The position numbers were made by a program, and so were the translations under genes. A DNA stretch of 64,000 nucleotides from Chloroflexi bacterium HGW-Chloroflexi-4 (GTDB taxonomy: Bacteria; Chloroflexota; Anaerolineae; Anaerolineales; Anaerolineaceae): NCBI GenBank assembly GCA_002840715.1, contig PHBW01000010.1, forward strand, positions 1-64,000, written 5' to 3'. The notes below the pieces were generated by a model. The model saw only the letters and a program-made list of their open reading frames with translations, was not told where the DNA came from and did not search any database. The first letter of the stretch is position 1. The number at the start of each line of letters is the position of its first letter. Below, in pieces: positions 42,371 through 50,948 of the stretch.

Positions 42371-43575
42371 GTCGAAAAATCGTTCGCTTTGTTCTGGCAA
42401 TCATGACTACATTACTCGCTCTGGTCATTTTTTGGCAATTTAGAATTGCAATAATTTATGTTTTCATTTCATTGACTCTTGCAGCAGTCGTTCGCCCACT
42501 TTCAACCAGGTTGATTGGTAAAGGCCTGTTTACACGCATATTATGGACGATGGTTTATATCATCGTAATCCTTGGTTTTGTGTCACTTCTCATCTTTTCA
42601 TTGCGCCTTGCTTTTTTTGAGCTGCAGAATCTCACAGCCGAGCTTTCAGTGAGAGATGCTTGGGTTTTTCCAGATTGGCTAAAGGGCACTTCCATTCAAA
42701 ACACCATGGAAAATTGGCTGCCGCCGCCGAGCGATCTTTTTCATGCTTTTACGGGTGACAAAGGCCAGTTTATCCTCCCAACATTGTTAGGTATTGTAAA
42801 GAATGTCGGGGGCATGGTTGCAGGAGCCATCGTCATCCTTATCTTGAGTATTTATTGGAGTATTAACCAGATCCATTTTGAAAGATTATGGCTTTCGCTT
42901 TTCGCTGCTGAACAGCGGAAAAAAGCCCGCAGCATCTGGCGTAACGTGGAACCAGAAGTTGGGGCGTACGTTCGTAATCAGGTGTTGCTCAGCATGGTGG
43001 CCGGGCTGCTGCTGGGAGTCGGTTACTGGCTGCTTGGGTCGTCTTACCCAGTGTTCATGGCCCTGGCAGGTGCACTGGCTTGTTTGATCCCGGTTGTTGG
43101 GCTGCCCCTGGCACTACTGCCGCCGCTGCTGGTGGGATTGATAACCAGCACCCAGCTCAGCTTGTTTACAACTCTATACGCATTGACCGTGATGGTCTTG
43201 TTGGTGGTCTTTGTAAAACCGCGTATTTTTAAACTCCGGTGGAACAATCCACTACCAACTTTAGTTTTATTACTAGTTCTGGCTGATGCATTTGGTGTAA
43301 TCGGCATCATAATCGCCCCGCCCATTTCTGCGGTATGCCAGATCTTGTGGAGTCGCCTTGTTAGTCATCGCCTTCCTTCAGGTGCATCAGCTAATATCTC
43401 TGATCTAAAACAGCGGAAAGAAAATATACTTCTAAGAATTGATGAGATGGGAGAAAGTTCCCGTCCTTTAATTGAAAGCAGTATGGAAAAGCTGTCTGAG
43501 CTCATTATAAAAGCTGAACCATTACTAAAACAGCAAAATACCCAAGAAACCGCAAATAAATTATCACAAATTTAA
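42367..43575 (+). CDS. AI-2E-family (PerM-like) permease 2
   Basis: This 402-aa protein is a second member of the same family, with a similar helix layout and the C-terminal GSSYPVFMALAGALACLIPVVG motif. It starts in the stop of the first gene (ATGA), so the two are translationally coupled. Paired half-matched permeases may form a heteromeric complex. The middle of the gene (about 42950-43140) is richer in GC than its surroundings. Confidence 0.87.
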   Translation: MSRKIVRFVLAIMTTLLALVIFWQFRIAIIYVFISLTLAAVVRPLSTRLIGKGLFTRILWTMVYIIVILGFVSLLIFSLRLAFFELQNLTAELSVRDAWVFPDWLKGTSIQNTMENWLPPPSDLFHAFTGDKGQFILPTLLGIVKNVGGMVAGAIVILILSIYWSINQIHFERLWLSLFAAEQRKKARSIWRNVEPEVGAYVRNQVLLSMVAGLLLGVGYWLLGSSYPVFMALAGALACLIPVVGLPLALLPPLLVGLITSTQLSLFTTLYALTVMVLLVVFVKPRIFKLRWNNPLPTLVLLLVLADAFGVIGIIIAPPISAVCQILWSRLVSHRLPSGASANISDLKQRKENILLRIDEMGESSRPLIESSMEKLSELIIKAEPLLKQQNTQETANKLSQI

Positions 43576-43996
43576 AATTAGCATCCATCATTATTTCTTA
43601 ATCGTTTAGAGGAATAAGTTATATAGATACTTAAAATATGTTGGATGGATAATAGCCGCTCAATCAGTGTAATTAAGGAAAAACCATTACATTTTTCCAA
43701 CCTACAACTTGTAAGGCGCAAGGGGAAATAAAGTACCTCCTCATAGGTTGCAAAAAGTTAATAAGTTCAAAGCCAATCGCTCAGACCACAATTAAAGAAA
43801 TCACTTGAATTGCTTTATGTTCAAGGGGAAACATGCCTTTCCCCAAAAATACTTACTCCCCAAATGTATAGAAATCAAATTACGTGATTTCTTCGAGACA
43901 TGGAATTAATTTCATTAAACGGCACCAAATCAGTATAATCAAATTACGTGATGCCTTCATTGCCGAAAATATTACAATTTGTAATGGAGGTGTTGA
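43576..43996. other. Intergenic region with repeats before the GYD gene
   Basis: No gene is visible in these 421 bases. They hold a hairpin GGGGAAA/TTTCCCC (43825-43844) without a T-run, and a 16-bp exact direct repeat just before the GYD gene, listed separately. Confidence 0.5.
43873..43952 (+). repeat. 16-bp direct repeat pair before the GYD gene
   Basis: AATCAAATTACGTGAT occurs at 43873-43888 and again at 43937-43952, 64 bases apart, each followed by a short TTC-containing stretch. A related AATCAGTGTAATTAA lies at 43662. The positions upstream of the GYD gene suggest regulator binding sites. Confidence 0.5.
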
Positions 43997-44317
43997 ATGC
44001 ATAAGTATCTATTATTTGGTACCTATACGGCAGAGGGGTTCAAAGGTCTTTTGGCAGAGGGTGGTCCAAGGCGCGTTGAAGCGGTCAGAATTGCTGTCGA
44101 AAGTGTCGGAGGCTCGCTTGAATCCTTCTATTTTTCTCTGGGTGAAAATGATTTTTATGTAATCGTTAATTTGCCGGATAATGTATCCGCAACGGCTTTT
44201 TCATTGGCTGGCAATGCAAGCGCGTATTTTAATATAAAAACAATCTCACTGCTTACCCCCGAAGAATTGGACAACGCTTTAAGAATTAAAGTAAATTATC
44301 GTTATCCCGGTAGATAG
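43997..44317 (+). CDS. GYD-domain protein
   Basis: This 106-aa protein has the GYD pattern: KYLLFGTYTAEGFKGLL at the start, VGGSLESFYFSLGENDFYVIVNLPD in the middle and LLTPEEL near the end. GYD proteins are small ferredoxin-like-fold proteins of unknown role. A GGAGGTG site precedes the ATG. Two direct repeats just upstream may control it. Confidence 0.85.
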   Translation: MHKYLLFGTYTAEGFKGLLAEGGPRRVEAVRIAVESVGGSLESFYFSLGENDFYVIVNLPDNVSATAFSLAGNASAYFNIKTISLLTPEELDNALRIKVNYRYPGR

Positions 44318-44347
44318 CTTTCCATCAAAGGAACACATTCGAACAAA

Positions 44348-45208
44348 TTAAGAAGCTATATCCCTCATTTTGTTGCGCAGGATAAACATTACCAATATTG
44401 CCCATATGATGAGTAAAACATGGAGGGCATCATTCTCATTAAACCAAACTCCAGTAGACTTGTATATTTTTTGTCCGATATGCCCAAGTAAAAAAACAAA
44501 ATATCCAAGATTTACAACTAAAAAACTAATCCAAACCGTTATCAAGCCCCTATTTAATGAATCTCTAAACAATCTATAATGTCGAATATTTAGGACAAAC
44601 ATAATAATAAAATTTACTCCAATAAAGGTCATGAAACCTTCATACGAAACAAGAAATCTTATTGGGATTAATGCTCCGAGAAATAAGTAGATGGAATACA
44701 AAATGCTGTCCACCACAGCAAATCGAATCAATCTTTTCCTACCCATCTGACCCAGACTGGTGTATCCAGTAGCAGCAACTAGAAAATTGATTGAATAGGC
44801 TGTAAGCAACATATATACCAATTCAAAATTATTTGTAAAAAGACAAAATTCCCGTTCTGCGCACTTCAATTCATATCCAAAAGCTTGATAACTAGTTCCT
44901 GCCGCAATCGCGCTAATTCCCCAAAGAATTAATCCCACACCCCAATACTGGCGCGATTTATAAACTCTTTTGCTCACATAAAAATATATACCAATCATTA
45001 TCATTAATACACCCAGTCCATATACCAGAATGGACGAACTTGGCTGAATAAAAACCAATTGTTGTTCAAATAATTTTAATAAAATGTGGGGCATATCTGA
45101 CAGAAATTTTTCTGGAGTAGTCAAAGGAAAAAGGAGAAGTTGACTTGTATTACTAAACAAACATACCGCAAAAATCACCAAGATAATGCCAATAAAAACA
45201 ATAAGCAT
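44348..45208 (-). CDS. Polytopic membrane protein of unknown function
   Basis: This 286-aa protein has about eight hydrophobic helices with short loops. Two cysteines in an extracytoplasmic loop (LKCAEREFCLF) could form a disulfide. The layout recalls 7TM sensor or DUF998-like proteins, but I cannot assign a family. GGAAGG lies before the ATG. It stands alone, converging on the GYD gene. Confidence 0.65.
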   Translation of the reverse strand: MLIVFIGIILVIFAVCLFSNTSQLLLFPLTTPEKFLSDMPHILLKLFEQQLVFIQPSSSILVYGLGVLMIMIGIYFYVSKRVYKSRQYWGVGLILWGISAIAAGTSYQAFGYELKCAEREFCLFTNNFELVYMLLTAYSINFLVAATGYTSLGQMGRKRLIRFAVVDSILYSIYLFLGALIPIRFLVSYEGFMTFIGVNFIIMFVLNIRHYRLFRDSLNRGLITVWISFLVVNLGYFVFLLGHIGQKIYKSTGVWFNENDALHVLLIIWAILVMFILRNKMRDIAS

Positions 45209-45443
45209 AATTTACCTTCCCACGCGTAAAAATACTAAGAAACTTCCAATCAAATTGTCTGAATACTATTTCTCTTATTCACATACAATGGAAAACTTTT
45301 TTTATTATTGCTTACAGGTTAACGTTGAAAATAACTTTTCAAAATAATTAAGTATGGTCTGATTTTTTTGGAAACCTCGACTTCATAACATATCTATGAA
45401 AATGTGTCATCACAGTTGTAAATCTTGTTGGATAATTACTAAT

Positions 45444-46775
45444 TTATCCTGGGGAAATTACTTCCAAGGATTTGCCCGTTGTATCCATTTTTAGTGTAGA
45501 TATTACGATAATTGCCAGAAATGGTGCAATAGCCAACAAGGTAAAAACAAGAGAAAGACTTCCACCATCTTGCATGATCAAACCAACAACGATCGGCGCT
45601 GGCACTCCACCCAATCGCCCAACACCAGCAGCCCAGCCTGTGGCTGCTCCACGCATTCGTGTTGGATATAATTCCGACGAAACAGAATATGCCATTCCCC
45701 AGGTCATTCCGTTAAAAATCATTAACAAGAATCCTATGGCAAGTATCCATATATCATTTTGAGAGATACCCATAAGTAATGTCGCAAAAGTCAACAATAC
45801 CAGCGAGATTATTAACAATTTAGCTCGTCGCGTTCGATCAACCAGAAAAGCAACAATAAGTGTTCCGGGAATCTGCCCAAGACTAATTAGCAAAGTTAAG
45901 AGAAAAGAACGGCCTTCAGTAATTTGAGTGGATGCCAACAAAGTAGGCATCCAAACGAGTACTCCCTGGTAAAGAAAGTTCAAAGCAATCCACATGAACC
46001 ACAAAGACGCTGTTATTCGTGCAAAATTTGCTGACCACATGCCACCAGAAGAAATCTTGTGTTCAACAGTTGCTACTTCTGGTCTCTTTATACTCTCCAG
46101 GTTATCTGAATAAGTAAGATTTATTCTAGTTAATTGCTTTTCCGCTTCATCAAGCTTTCCTTTGGATATCAGATATCGCATGGATTCAGGAAGAAGAATC
46201 CGTACCATCACGCTTAGCAAAAAAGCCACGCAACCAAATAACATTGACAAACGCCAGCCATAAATTAGTACAATCTTATATCCCACAAAAGCAGCAATGG
46301 TTCCACCCAATCCCCAACAGCCATTTATTAAAACTGAAAGAGTGCCACGCACTTTTGATGGAGAAAATTCTGTTATCATGGTTGAAATTATTGGAATTAC
46401 AGCTCCCAGTCCCATGCCCGTAAACAGTCTGAGGGCTAATAATGAATAGAAATTCCACGCCATGGATGAAATTAAAAAGAAAATACCGGAAATGAACAAT
46501 GCCCAGACAAGCGTTTTTCGTCTGCCAATCTTGTCTGCCAGGGTTCCACCAATGATTGATCCAATGAACATACCCAATAACCCAGCACCAGCCATCACGC
46601 CAAGCAAACTGGAAGAAACCTGCCATTCCTGCCGTAAAGAGGGTAAAAGGAAACCAATAATTGTGACGCCATAGGCTACCAGCGCCCAACAAGCTCCAGA
46701 TAACAATATAAGTGCCAAGTGGAATTTTCCCAACTTGGCATGGTCGAACCGATACAATATTTCATTTTCATTCAT
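45444..46775 (-). CDS. MFS transporter, sugar-porter/aromatic-acid type
   Basis: The product is 443 aa from the ATG at 46775. A TTG three codons earlier is less likely. It has twelve predicted helices, the loop 2-3 motif GGTLADKIGRRKTL and, before the central loop, PESMRYLISKGKLDEAEKQL, a signature shared by sugar porters, SV2-like and PcaK-type aromatic-acid transporters. The C-terminal half repeats the loop motif as VDRTRRAKL. The substrate is unknown. It is monocistronic. Confidence 0.85.
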   Translation of the reverse strand: MNENEILYRFDHAKLGKFHLALILLSGACWALVAYGVTIIGFLLPSLRQEWQVSSSLLGVMAGAGLLGMFIGSIIGGTLADKIGRRKTLVWALFISGIFFLISSMAWNFYSLLALRLFTGMGLGAVIPIISTMITEFSPSKVRGTLSVLINGCWGLGGTIAAFVGYKIVLIYGWRLSMLFGCVAFLLSVMVRILLPESMRYLISKGKLDEAEKQLTRINLTYSDNLESIKRPEVATVEHKISSGGMWSANFARITASLWFMWIALNFLYQGVLVWMPTLLASTQITEGRSFLLTLLISLGQIPGTLIVAFLVDRTRRAKLLIISLVLLTFATLLMGISQNDIWILAIGFLLMIFNGMTWGMAYSVSSELYPTRMRGAATGWAAGVGRLGGVPAPIVVGLIMQDGGSLSLVFTLLAIAPFLAIIVISTLKMDTTGKSLEVISPG

Positions 46776-46933
46776 AGTCGACAATTATAACTGACGAACT
46801 AATGATAATAACAATCCGTCTATAAAGACCTTCAGTCAATATTAAGCATAAAAATTTCCAAGTATTTTAGGATCAGGCTATCTCGACTTCTACTAATTAC
46901 CTACCCATTTTTATCAATAGATTTTTTGATACA

Positions 46934-47353
46934 CTAATTTTCTTTTCGGTATAAAACAATCACTGGTATAACACGTGACGTTTTTTGTTGGTAATCAGCA
47001 AATCCTGGCATGACTTCTACCATTTTGCCATATAAACGTGTGCGTTCAGGCTCAGTTGCTATCTCAGCAATAACCTGGAATATTTCAGTTTTATATTCAA
47101 CTGTGATATTTGGATTTGCTATGATGTTGTGATACCAATCAGGGTGGGTCGGAGAGCCGGCCTTTGAAGCAACAATGACAAGACGTTCACCATCCTCCAC
47201 GCATGCCACGGGATTAATCCGTTCCTGTCCGGTTTTTGCCCCAATAGTATGTAAAAGCAAAAGAGATTTCCCTTCAAACGGACCGCCCACTTTACCGGCG
47301 TTAGCCCGAAATTCATTTATGACATTCTGATTCCAATCGTTTGTACTGCTCAT
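46934..47353 (-). CDS. Deazaflavin (F420)-dependent nitroreductase-family protein
   Basis: The product is 139 aa from the ATG at 47353. The in-frame extension upstream has no ribosome site and crosses the operator region. The segments LLLLHTIGAKTGQERINPVACVEDGERLVIVASKAGSPTHPDWYHNI-like (about residues 30-80) are typical of the DUF385/Ddn split-barrel family, which uses F420H2 or binds flavins to reduce varied substrates. Two adjacent palindromes upstream suggest control by a dimeric repressor. Confidence 0.85.
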   Translation of the reverse strand: MSSTNDWNQNVINEFRANAGKVGGPFEGKSLLLLHTIGAKTGQERINPVACVEDGERLVIVASKAGSPTHPDWYHNIIANPNITVEYKTEIFQVIAEIATEPERTRLYGKMVEVMPGFADYQQKTSRVIPVIVLYRKEN

Positions 47354-47409
47354 TCTATTTCTTTCTGGAACATTCAACTGATTTGTAAATGGAATTACTT
47401 TTTCAATGA

Positions 47410-47438
47410 ATACTATAAACAGTATATCCAATTTGGAT
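47410..47438. promoter_or_regulatory. Two adjacent palindromes, operator candidates
   Basis: ATACT-N6-AGTAT (47410-47425) and the 13-bp ATCCAA-T-TTGGAT (47426-47438) lie side by side, 57-85 bases before the nitroreductase-family gene. They look like binding sites of a dimeric regulator. Confidence 0.45.
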
Positions 47439-47527
47439 TATGTTTTCCTTATTTGTCATAATTATTAATATATTTCTATTATTTCCATTACTAATTCTCA
47501 AATGAGTAAAAATTGTACATAGAAAAA

Positions 47528-47557
47528 TATCCCGAGTTCAAAAATGAACACGGGATA
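47528..47557 (-). terminator. Terminator of the PEPCK-fold gene
   Basis: TATCCCG-GTTC pairs with GAAC-CGGGATA, and the minus strand continues with a T-rich run, 28 bases after the stop at 47585. Confidence 0.8.
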
Positions 47558-47584
47558 CAAATTGACTTCGACATATTACCTTGA

Positions 47585-49339
47585 TTAGCCTTTGATTAGT
47601 TTCAGCAAGTCTTTGGCAGCATTGAGCGGCCCTTCACGTTCGCATCCATCCACGCCTAATTGGGTCAACATTTCACCAACGAAAATATCATTTTTGTATA
47701 ATTTTTCAAAATACTGTTTGGCCAAGATTTCGTGTAATTCCTGGTATTGGTGTGGACCAAAAACGTTGGCAAAATAAGTCTGCACGATGCCGGTGGTGGT
47801 TGTCGTACCCTTACTCATGACGCGTCCTGAACGGAAAATATCTAGTGCATTGACAATATCCTTTACCCGACGGATGGCAATTTCACCCTCTGGGATGGGA
47901 TCATAGTTGTTGGCGTACAAGACATAATCCACTTTATGGCCCAGCATGATAGTTTCATATGTTGTAACAGGGATAACCACTCTGGCGTTGATCTGATTGG
48001 CATTCATCAGCACTGCTCGATCCATCTGACCGAAGGCATAACCAGGTTGAAGGTCATCAAGACGCACAAAAGCGCCAATTTCAGATCCAAAGGCGATAAC
48101 ATCGCCATTATTGTTGATTGAGAGTGATCCCATGTCATCAGCGATAATTGTTATATCTTCAATTTCTTTTGATGCTATAGATCTGAAAGCTTCGAGGGTT
48201 TCCGATTTGCCTGCGCCAGTATCACCCATCACCAGAACAGTTTTGGGAGGTGTATTGGCAAGTTTAAGCTGGAAACAAGCGCCATGATAAGGCAACCGGC
48301 CAATCTTCATCATTCGGATATTGTGTAAGGTTAGAACAAGCTTCTTGACATATCCAAAATATCCAAATTTGTCATCATCTGGAACGATGCCAATCAATAA
48401 ATCATTATTCTTGTCATCATAAAAATATGATTTCAACCTGAGTTCTTCTGGAATCTCGCTTGAATTCACCCCAAAGAACATCATTGCATCAGGTTTGCGT
48501 TTTAAGTCAGGTCCAGTAGCCATTTCAAAGAGGTTGCACATGGCAAAGTTTAGTTCAAATTCGTCGGTGGAGAAATAAACGAGAATCAATAAAGACCCTA
48601 CCATTGCAGGATAACACAACCATTTTTCAGGATCAAGGTTGATTCTATTCAGTGGGTTATCATTTACTTCTTCGTAAAAACCAGTACGCTTATTGGTTTT
48701 TGAATTAAAAATCATTGGTGGATATAATAGCACCTGCCTAATGATTCCAATATCTTGAAGTTTTTGTTTGTAAAATTCAGGCATAACCAGGTTTTTTATC
48801 TTGGTAATAGCGGCAATTTCCGCACCAGCGCTCACCTGCCTGTAAATACGGGGATATTTGCCTGTAATGTTAACTTGAATGTCGCGATAAGTATTACGAA
48901 TAAGTGTTGTGAGGTGTTCAATAGTTCGGTTAAAAGTGGTGTTTGGTTTCAAATCGACATTATCAGAATCAGTTTGACTGACAATAAGGCGTTGAAAATG
49001 CCGCCAGTAATTATAAATATGCTCAACCAATGCATTAAAAAGGCTTCTATCTTTGAAAAAGACTTCAGATCCCTCAACCAATCTAACAACATGTTCGGCT
49101 GGTAAATTAGTTAAGAATTTTAAAGTGATAATCAACTTTTCTTCATCTTTATCTGTGATGGCAGATTTGCCAAAAACACCCATCAGCTTTGAGTTTTTTG
49201 CCTGGATTTCACTCAAACAGCGATGCAAAAATTTTCGAAATTGGTCGCTTGAGAGCAGTTGGTCTGCATCTTCACAAACCCTGTCCCGCAACCACAACAC
49301 AATTTTGCCTTCTAGCATTAGAAATGATGTCTTTTTCAT
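47585..49339 (-). CDS. PEPCK/HPr-kinase-fold P-loop protein
   Basis: This 584-aa protein has a helical N-terminal half (residues about 1-330) without recognised domains. The C-terminal half has a phosphoenolpyruvate-carboxykinase-like nucleotide fold: P-loop GDTGAGKSETLEAFR (about residue 393), IIADDMGSL as the kinase-2 metal site (about 425), and RLDDLQPGYAFGQMDRAVLMN downstream. This differs from ordinary ATP-PEPCK, so catalysis of oxaloacetate decarboxylation is uncertain and a protein- or metabolite-kinase role is possible. AAGGTGAG precedes the ATG. It lies behind gltX, separated by a terminator. Confidence 0.7.
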   Translation of the reverse strand: MKKTSFLMLEGKIVLWLRDRVCEDADQLLSSDQFRKFLHRCLSEIQAKNSKLMGVFGKSAITDKDEEKLIITLKFLTNLPAEHVVRLVEGSEVFFKDRSLFNALVEHIYNYWRHFQRLIVSQTDSDNVDLKPNTTFNRTIEHLTTLIRNTYRDIQVNITGKYPRIYRQVSAGAEIAAITKIKNLVMPEFYKQKLQDIGIIRQVLLYPPMIFNSKTNKRTGFYEEVNDNPLNRINLDPEKWLCYPAMVGSLLILVYFSTDEFELNFAMCNLFEMATGPDLKRKPDAMMFFGVNSSEIPEELRLKSYFYDDKNNDLLIGIVPDDDKFGYFGYVKKLVLTLHNIRMMKIGRLPYHGACFQLKLANTPPKTVLVMGDTGAGKSETLEAFRSIASKEIEDITIIADDMGSLSINNNGDVIAFGSEIGAFVRLDDLQPGYAFGQMDRAVLMNANQINARVVIPVTTYETIMLGHKVDYVLYANNYDPIPEGEIAIRRVKDIVNALDIFRSGRVMSKGTTTTTGIVQTYFANVFGPHQYQELHEILAKQYFEKLYKNDIFVGEMLTQLGVDGCEREGPLNAAKDLLKLIKG

Positions 49340-49401
49340 GTCTCACCTTTTAAATTCTGCTAATTATATACATAAATTGCAAATAATATCTCAATAAAAA
49401 A

Positions 49402-49435
49402 TAAAAAAAGCTCCGGTAAAGCCGGAGCAATTTTT
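49402..49435 (-). terminator. Terminator of the mre-min-gltX operon
   Basis: GCTCCGG-TAAAG-CCGGAGC is flanked by A/T runs that give T-tails on both strands. It lies 15 bases after the gltX stop. Confidence 0.85.
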
Positions 49436-49449
49436 CGTCTAAACAAAAA

Positions 49450-50934
49450 TTAATCCAGCAGCTTTATGGCTTGTTGAATTCGATTAAGGACAATATCCTT
49501 ACCAATTACTTCCATACTCTCAAAGAGCGGAGGGCTAACTTTTTGACCTGTTACAGCTACACGCATAATACCAAAAACCTGGCCAGCACTAAATCCGCTT
49601 TTTTCAACCAGTTCACGCATTGGTTCTTCCGCTATGTCTTTCTTGATATCGCCTATTCCGTTCAAGATTTCGAGTATTTGGGTCAATATCTGACGGCACT
49701 GAGTTTTTTCAAGTCCTTTGGCGATCAAATCTTCAGCAGGATAAGAAATGTCATTTTTGAAGAAGAAACCCGCCATATCAACCACATCATCAAGTGTTGG
49801 CAGTCTTTCTTTCAGAATGGGAGCTAATATAATCAGTTTATCAATTGAAGTCTTGTATCCAGCAGCCTCAAGGAATGGTTTAACCCTGTTTGCCAAATCT
49901 TCATCAGAAAAATTCCGAATATGGAGCGCGTTGAAATAATCCAGCTTGGTGAAGTTAATGGCAGCCGGCGACGGATTCAAATGATCAATGCTGAATTTTT
50001 CAACCAGGTCTTGAAGCGAGAAGAATTCAGTGTGATCGTCATAACTCCACCCCATCAGTGCAGTCCAATTTACCACGCCCTCTGGGACGTACCCCAACTC
50101 TTCCAAGTCTTTGACAAAGATGGAATGTCCGTCTTTCATGGCATCAGCGGTCTCACGTTTGCTCATTTTGCCCTTGCCGCTGGGTTTAAGAAAGACTGAA
50201 AGATGAATAAAGGTAGGTTCAGGCCAACCGAAAGCACGAATAATATGCATGTGCAATGGAAGACTTGGCAGCCATTCCGAGCCTCGAATGACATGTGTGA
50301 TCTTCATCAAGTAATCATCCACCATGGCCGCCAGGTGATACAGAGCCCAGCCATCAGACTTGACAAGTACGCTATCATCGAGCACTTTATTCTCCACGGT
50401 GATGTCACCGCGTAAATGGTCATGTACGGTAATCGAGCCGGTCTTGGGCATCTTAAAGCGGATGACATATCTTTCACCTGCAGCAATGCGTTTGCGCGCA
50501 TCTTCTACAGGAATCTCACGGCAGGTGCCGTCATAATGTAACGATTCTTTGTTGGCTTGTTGTACCTCGCGAACTTTGGCCAAGTGCTCAGGACTGCAAA
50601 AACAATAATAAGCATGCCCTGATTCAACAAGTTGTTCTGCAAATTTCGTATAAATATCTTTACGTTCAGACTGGCGGTACGGTCCATATTGGCCGCCTTT
50701 GCCAGGACCTTCGTCGTAATCCAATCCAAGCCACTTTATTCCCTTGATCAGTTCATCTTCTGCTTCAGGAATATAACGTTTAGTATCAGTATCTTCAATA
50801 CGCAAGATAAATGTGCCACCGGTTTGTCTGGCGATCAGGTAATTGTATAATGCCGTTCGGGCACTGCCGAGGTGCATGTGTCCGGTTGGAGATGGTGCAA
50901 ATCTAACTCTTGCAGGCTGCTTCAATTCAGTCAT
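49450..50934 (-). CDS. gltX: Glutamyl-tRNA synthetase
   Basis: This 494-aa class I aminoacyl-tRNA synthetase charges tRNA-Glu. The HIGH-type motif appears as PSPTGHMHLGSA (about residues 14-25) and the KMSKS loop as GKGKMSKRETAD (about residue 256). The C-terminal anticodon-binding helices follow. The length fits the family. It starts 14 bases after the rodA stop and so is probably co-transcribed with the cell-shape genes. A non-discriminating form that also charges tRNA-Gln cannot be judged from this window. Confidence 0.95.
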   Translation of the reverse strand: MTELKQPARVRFAPSPTGHMHLGSARTALYNYLIARQTGGTFILRIEDTDTKRYIPEAEDELIKGIKWLGLDYDEGPGKGGQYGPYRQSERKDIYTKFAEQLVESGHAYYCFCSPEHLAKVREVQQANKESLHYDGTCREIPVEDARKRIAAGERYVIRFKMPKTGSITVHDHLRGDITVENKVLDDSVLVKSDGWALYHLAAMVDDYLMKITHVIRGSEWLPSLPLHMHIIRAFGWPEPTFIHLSVFLKPSGKGKMSKRETADAMKDGHSIFVKDLEELGYVPEGVVNWTALMGWSYDDHTEFFSLQDLVEKFSIDHLNPSPAAINFTKLDYFNALHIRNFSDEDLANRVKPFLEAAGYKTSIDKLIILAPILKERLPTLDDVVDMAGFFFKNDISYPAEDLIAKGLEKTQCRQILTQILEILNGIGDIKKDIAEEPMRELVEKSGFSAGQVFGIMRVAVTGQKVSPPLFESMEVIGKDIVLNRIQQAIKLLD

Positions 50935-50948
50935 GGTTCTCTCTCAAC

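Noticed and set aside
43825-43844. GGGGAAA/TTTCCCC hairpin as a terminator
   Set aside because: There is no T-run on either strand, and it lies 250 bases after the nearest stop.
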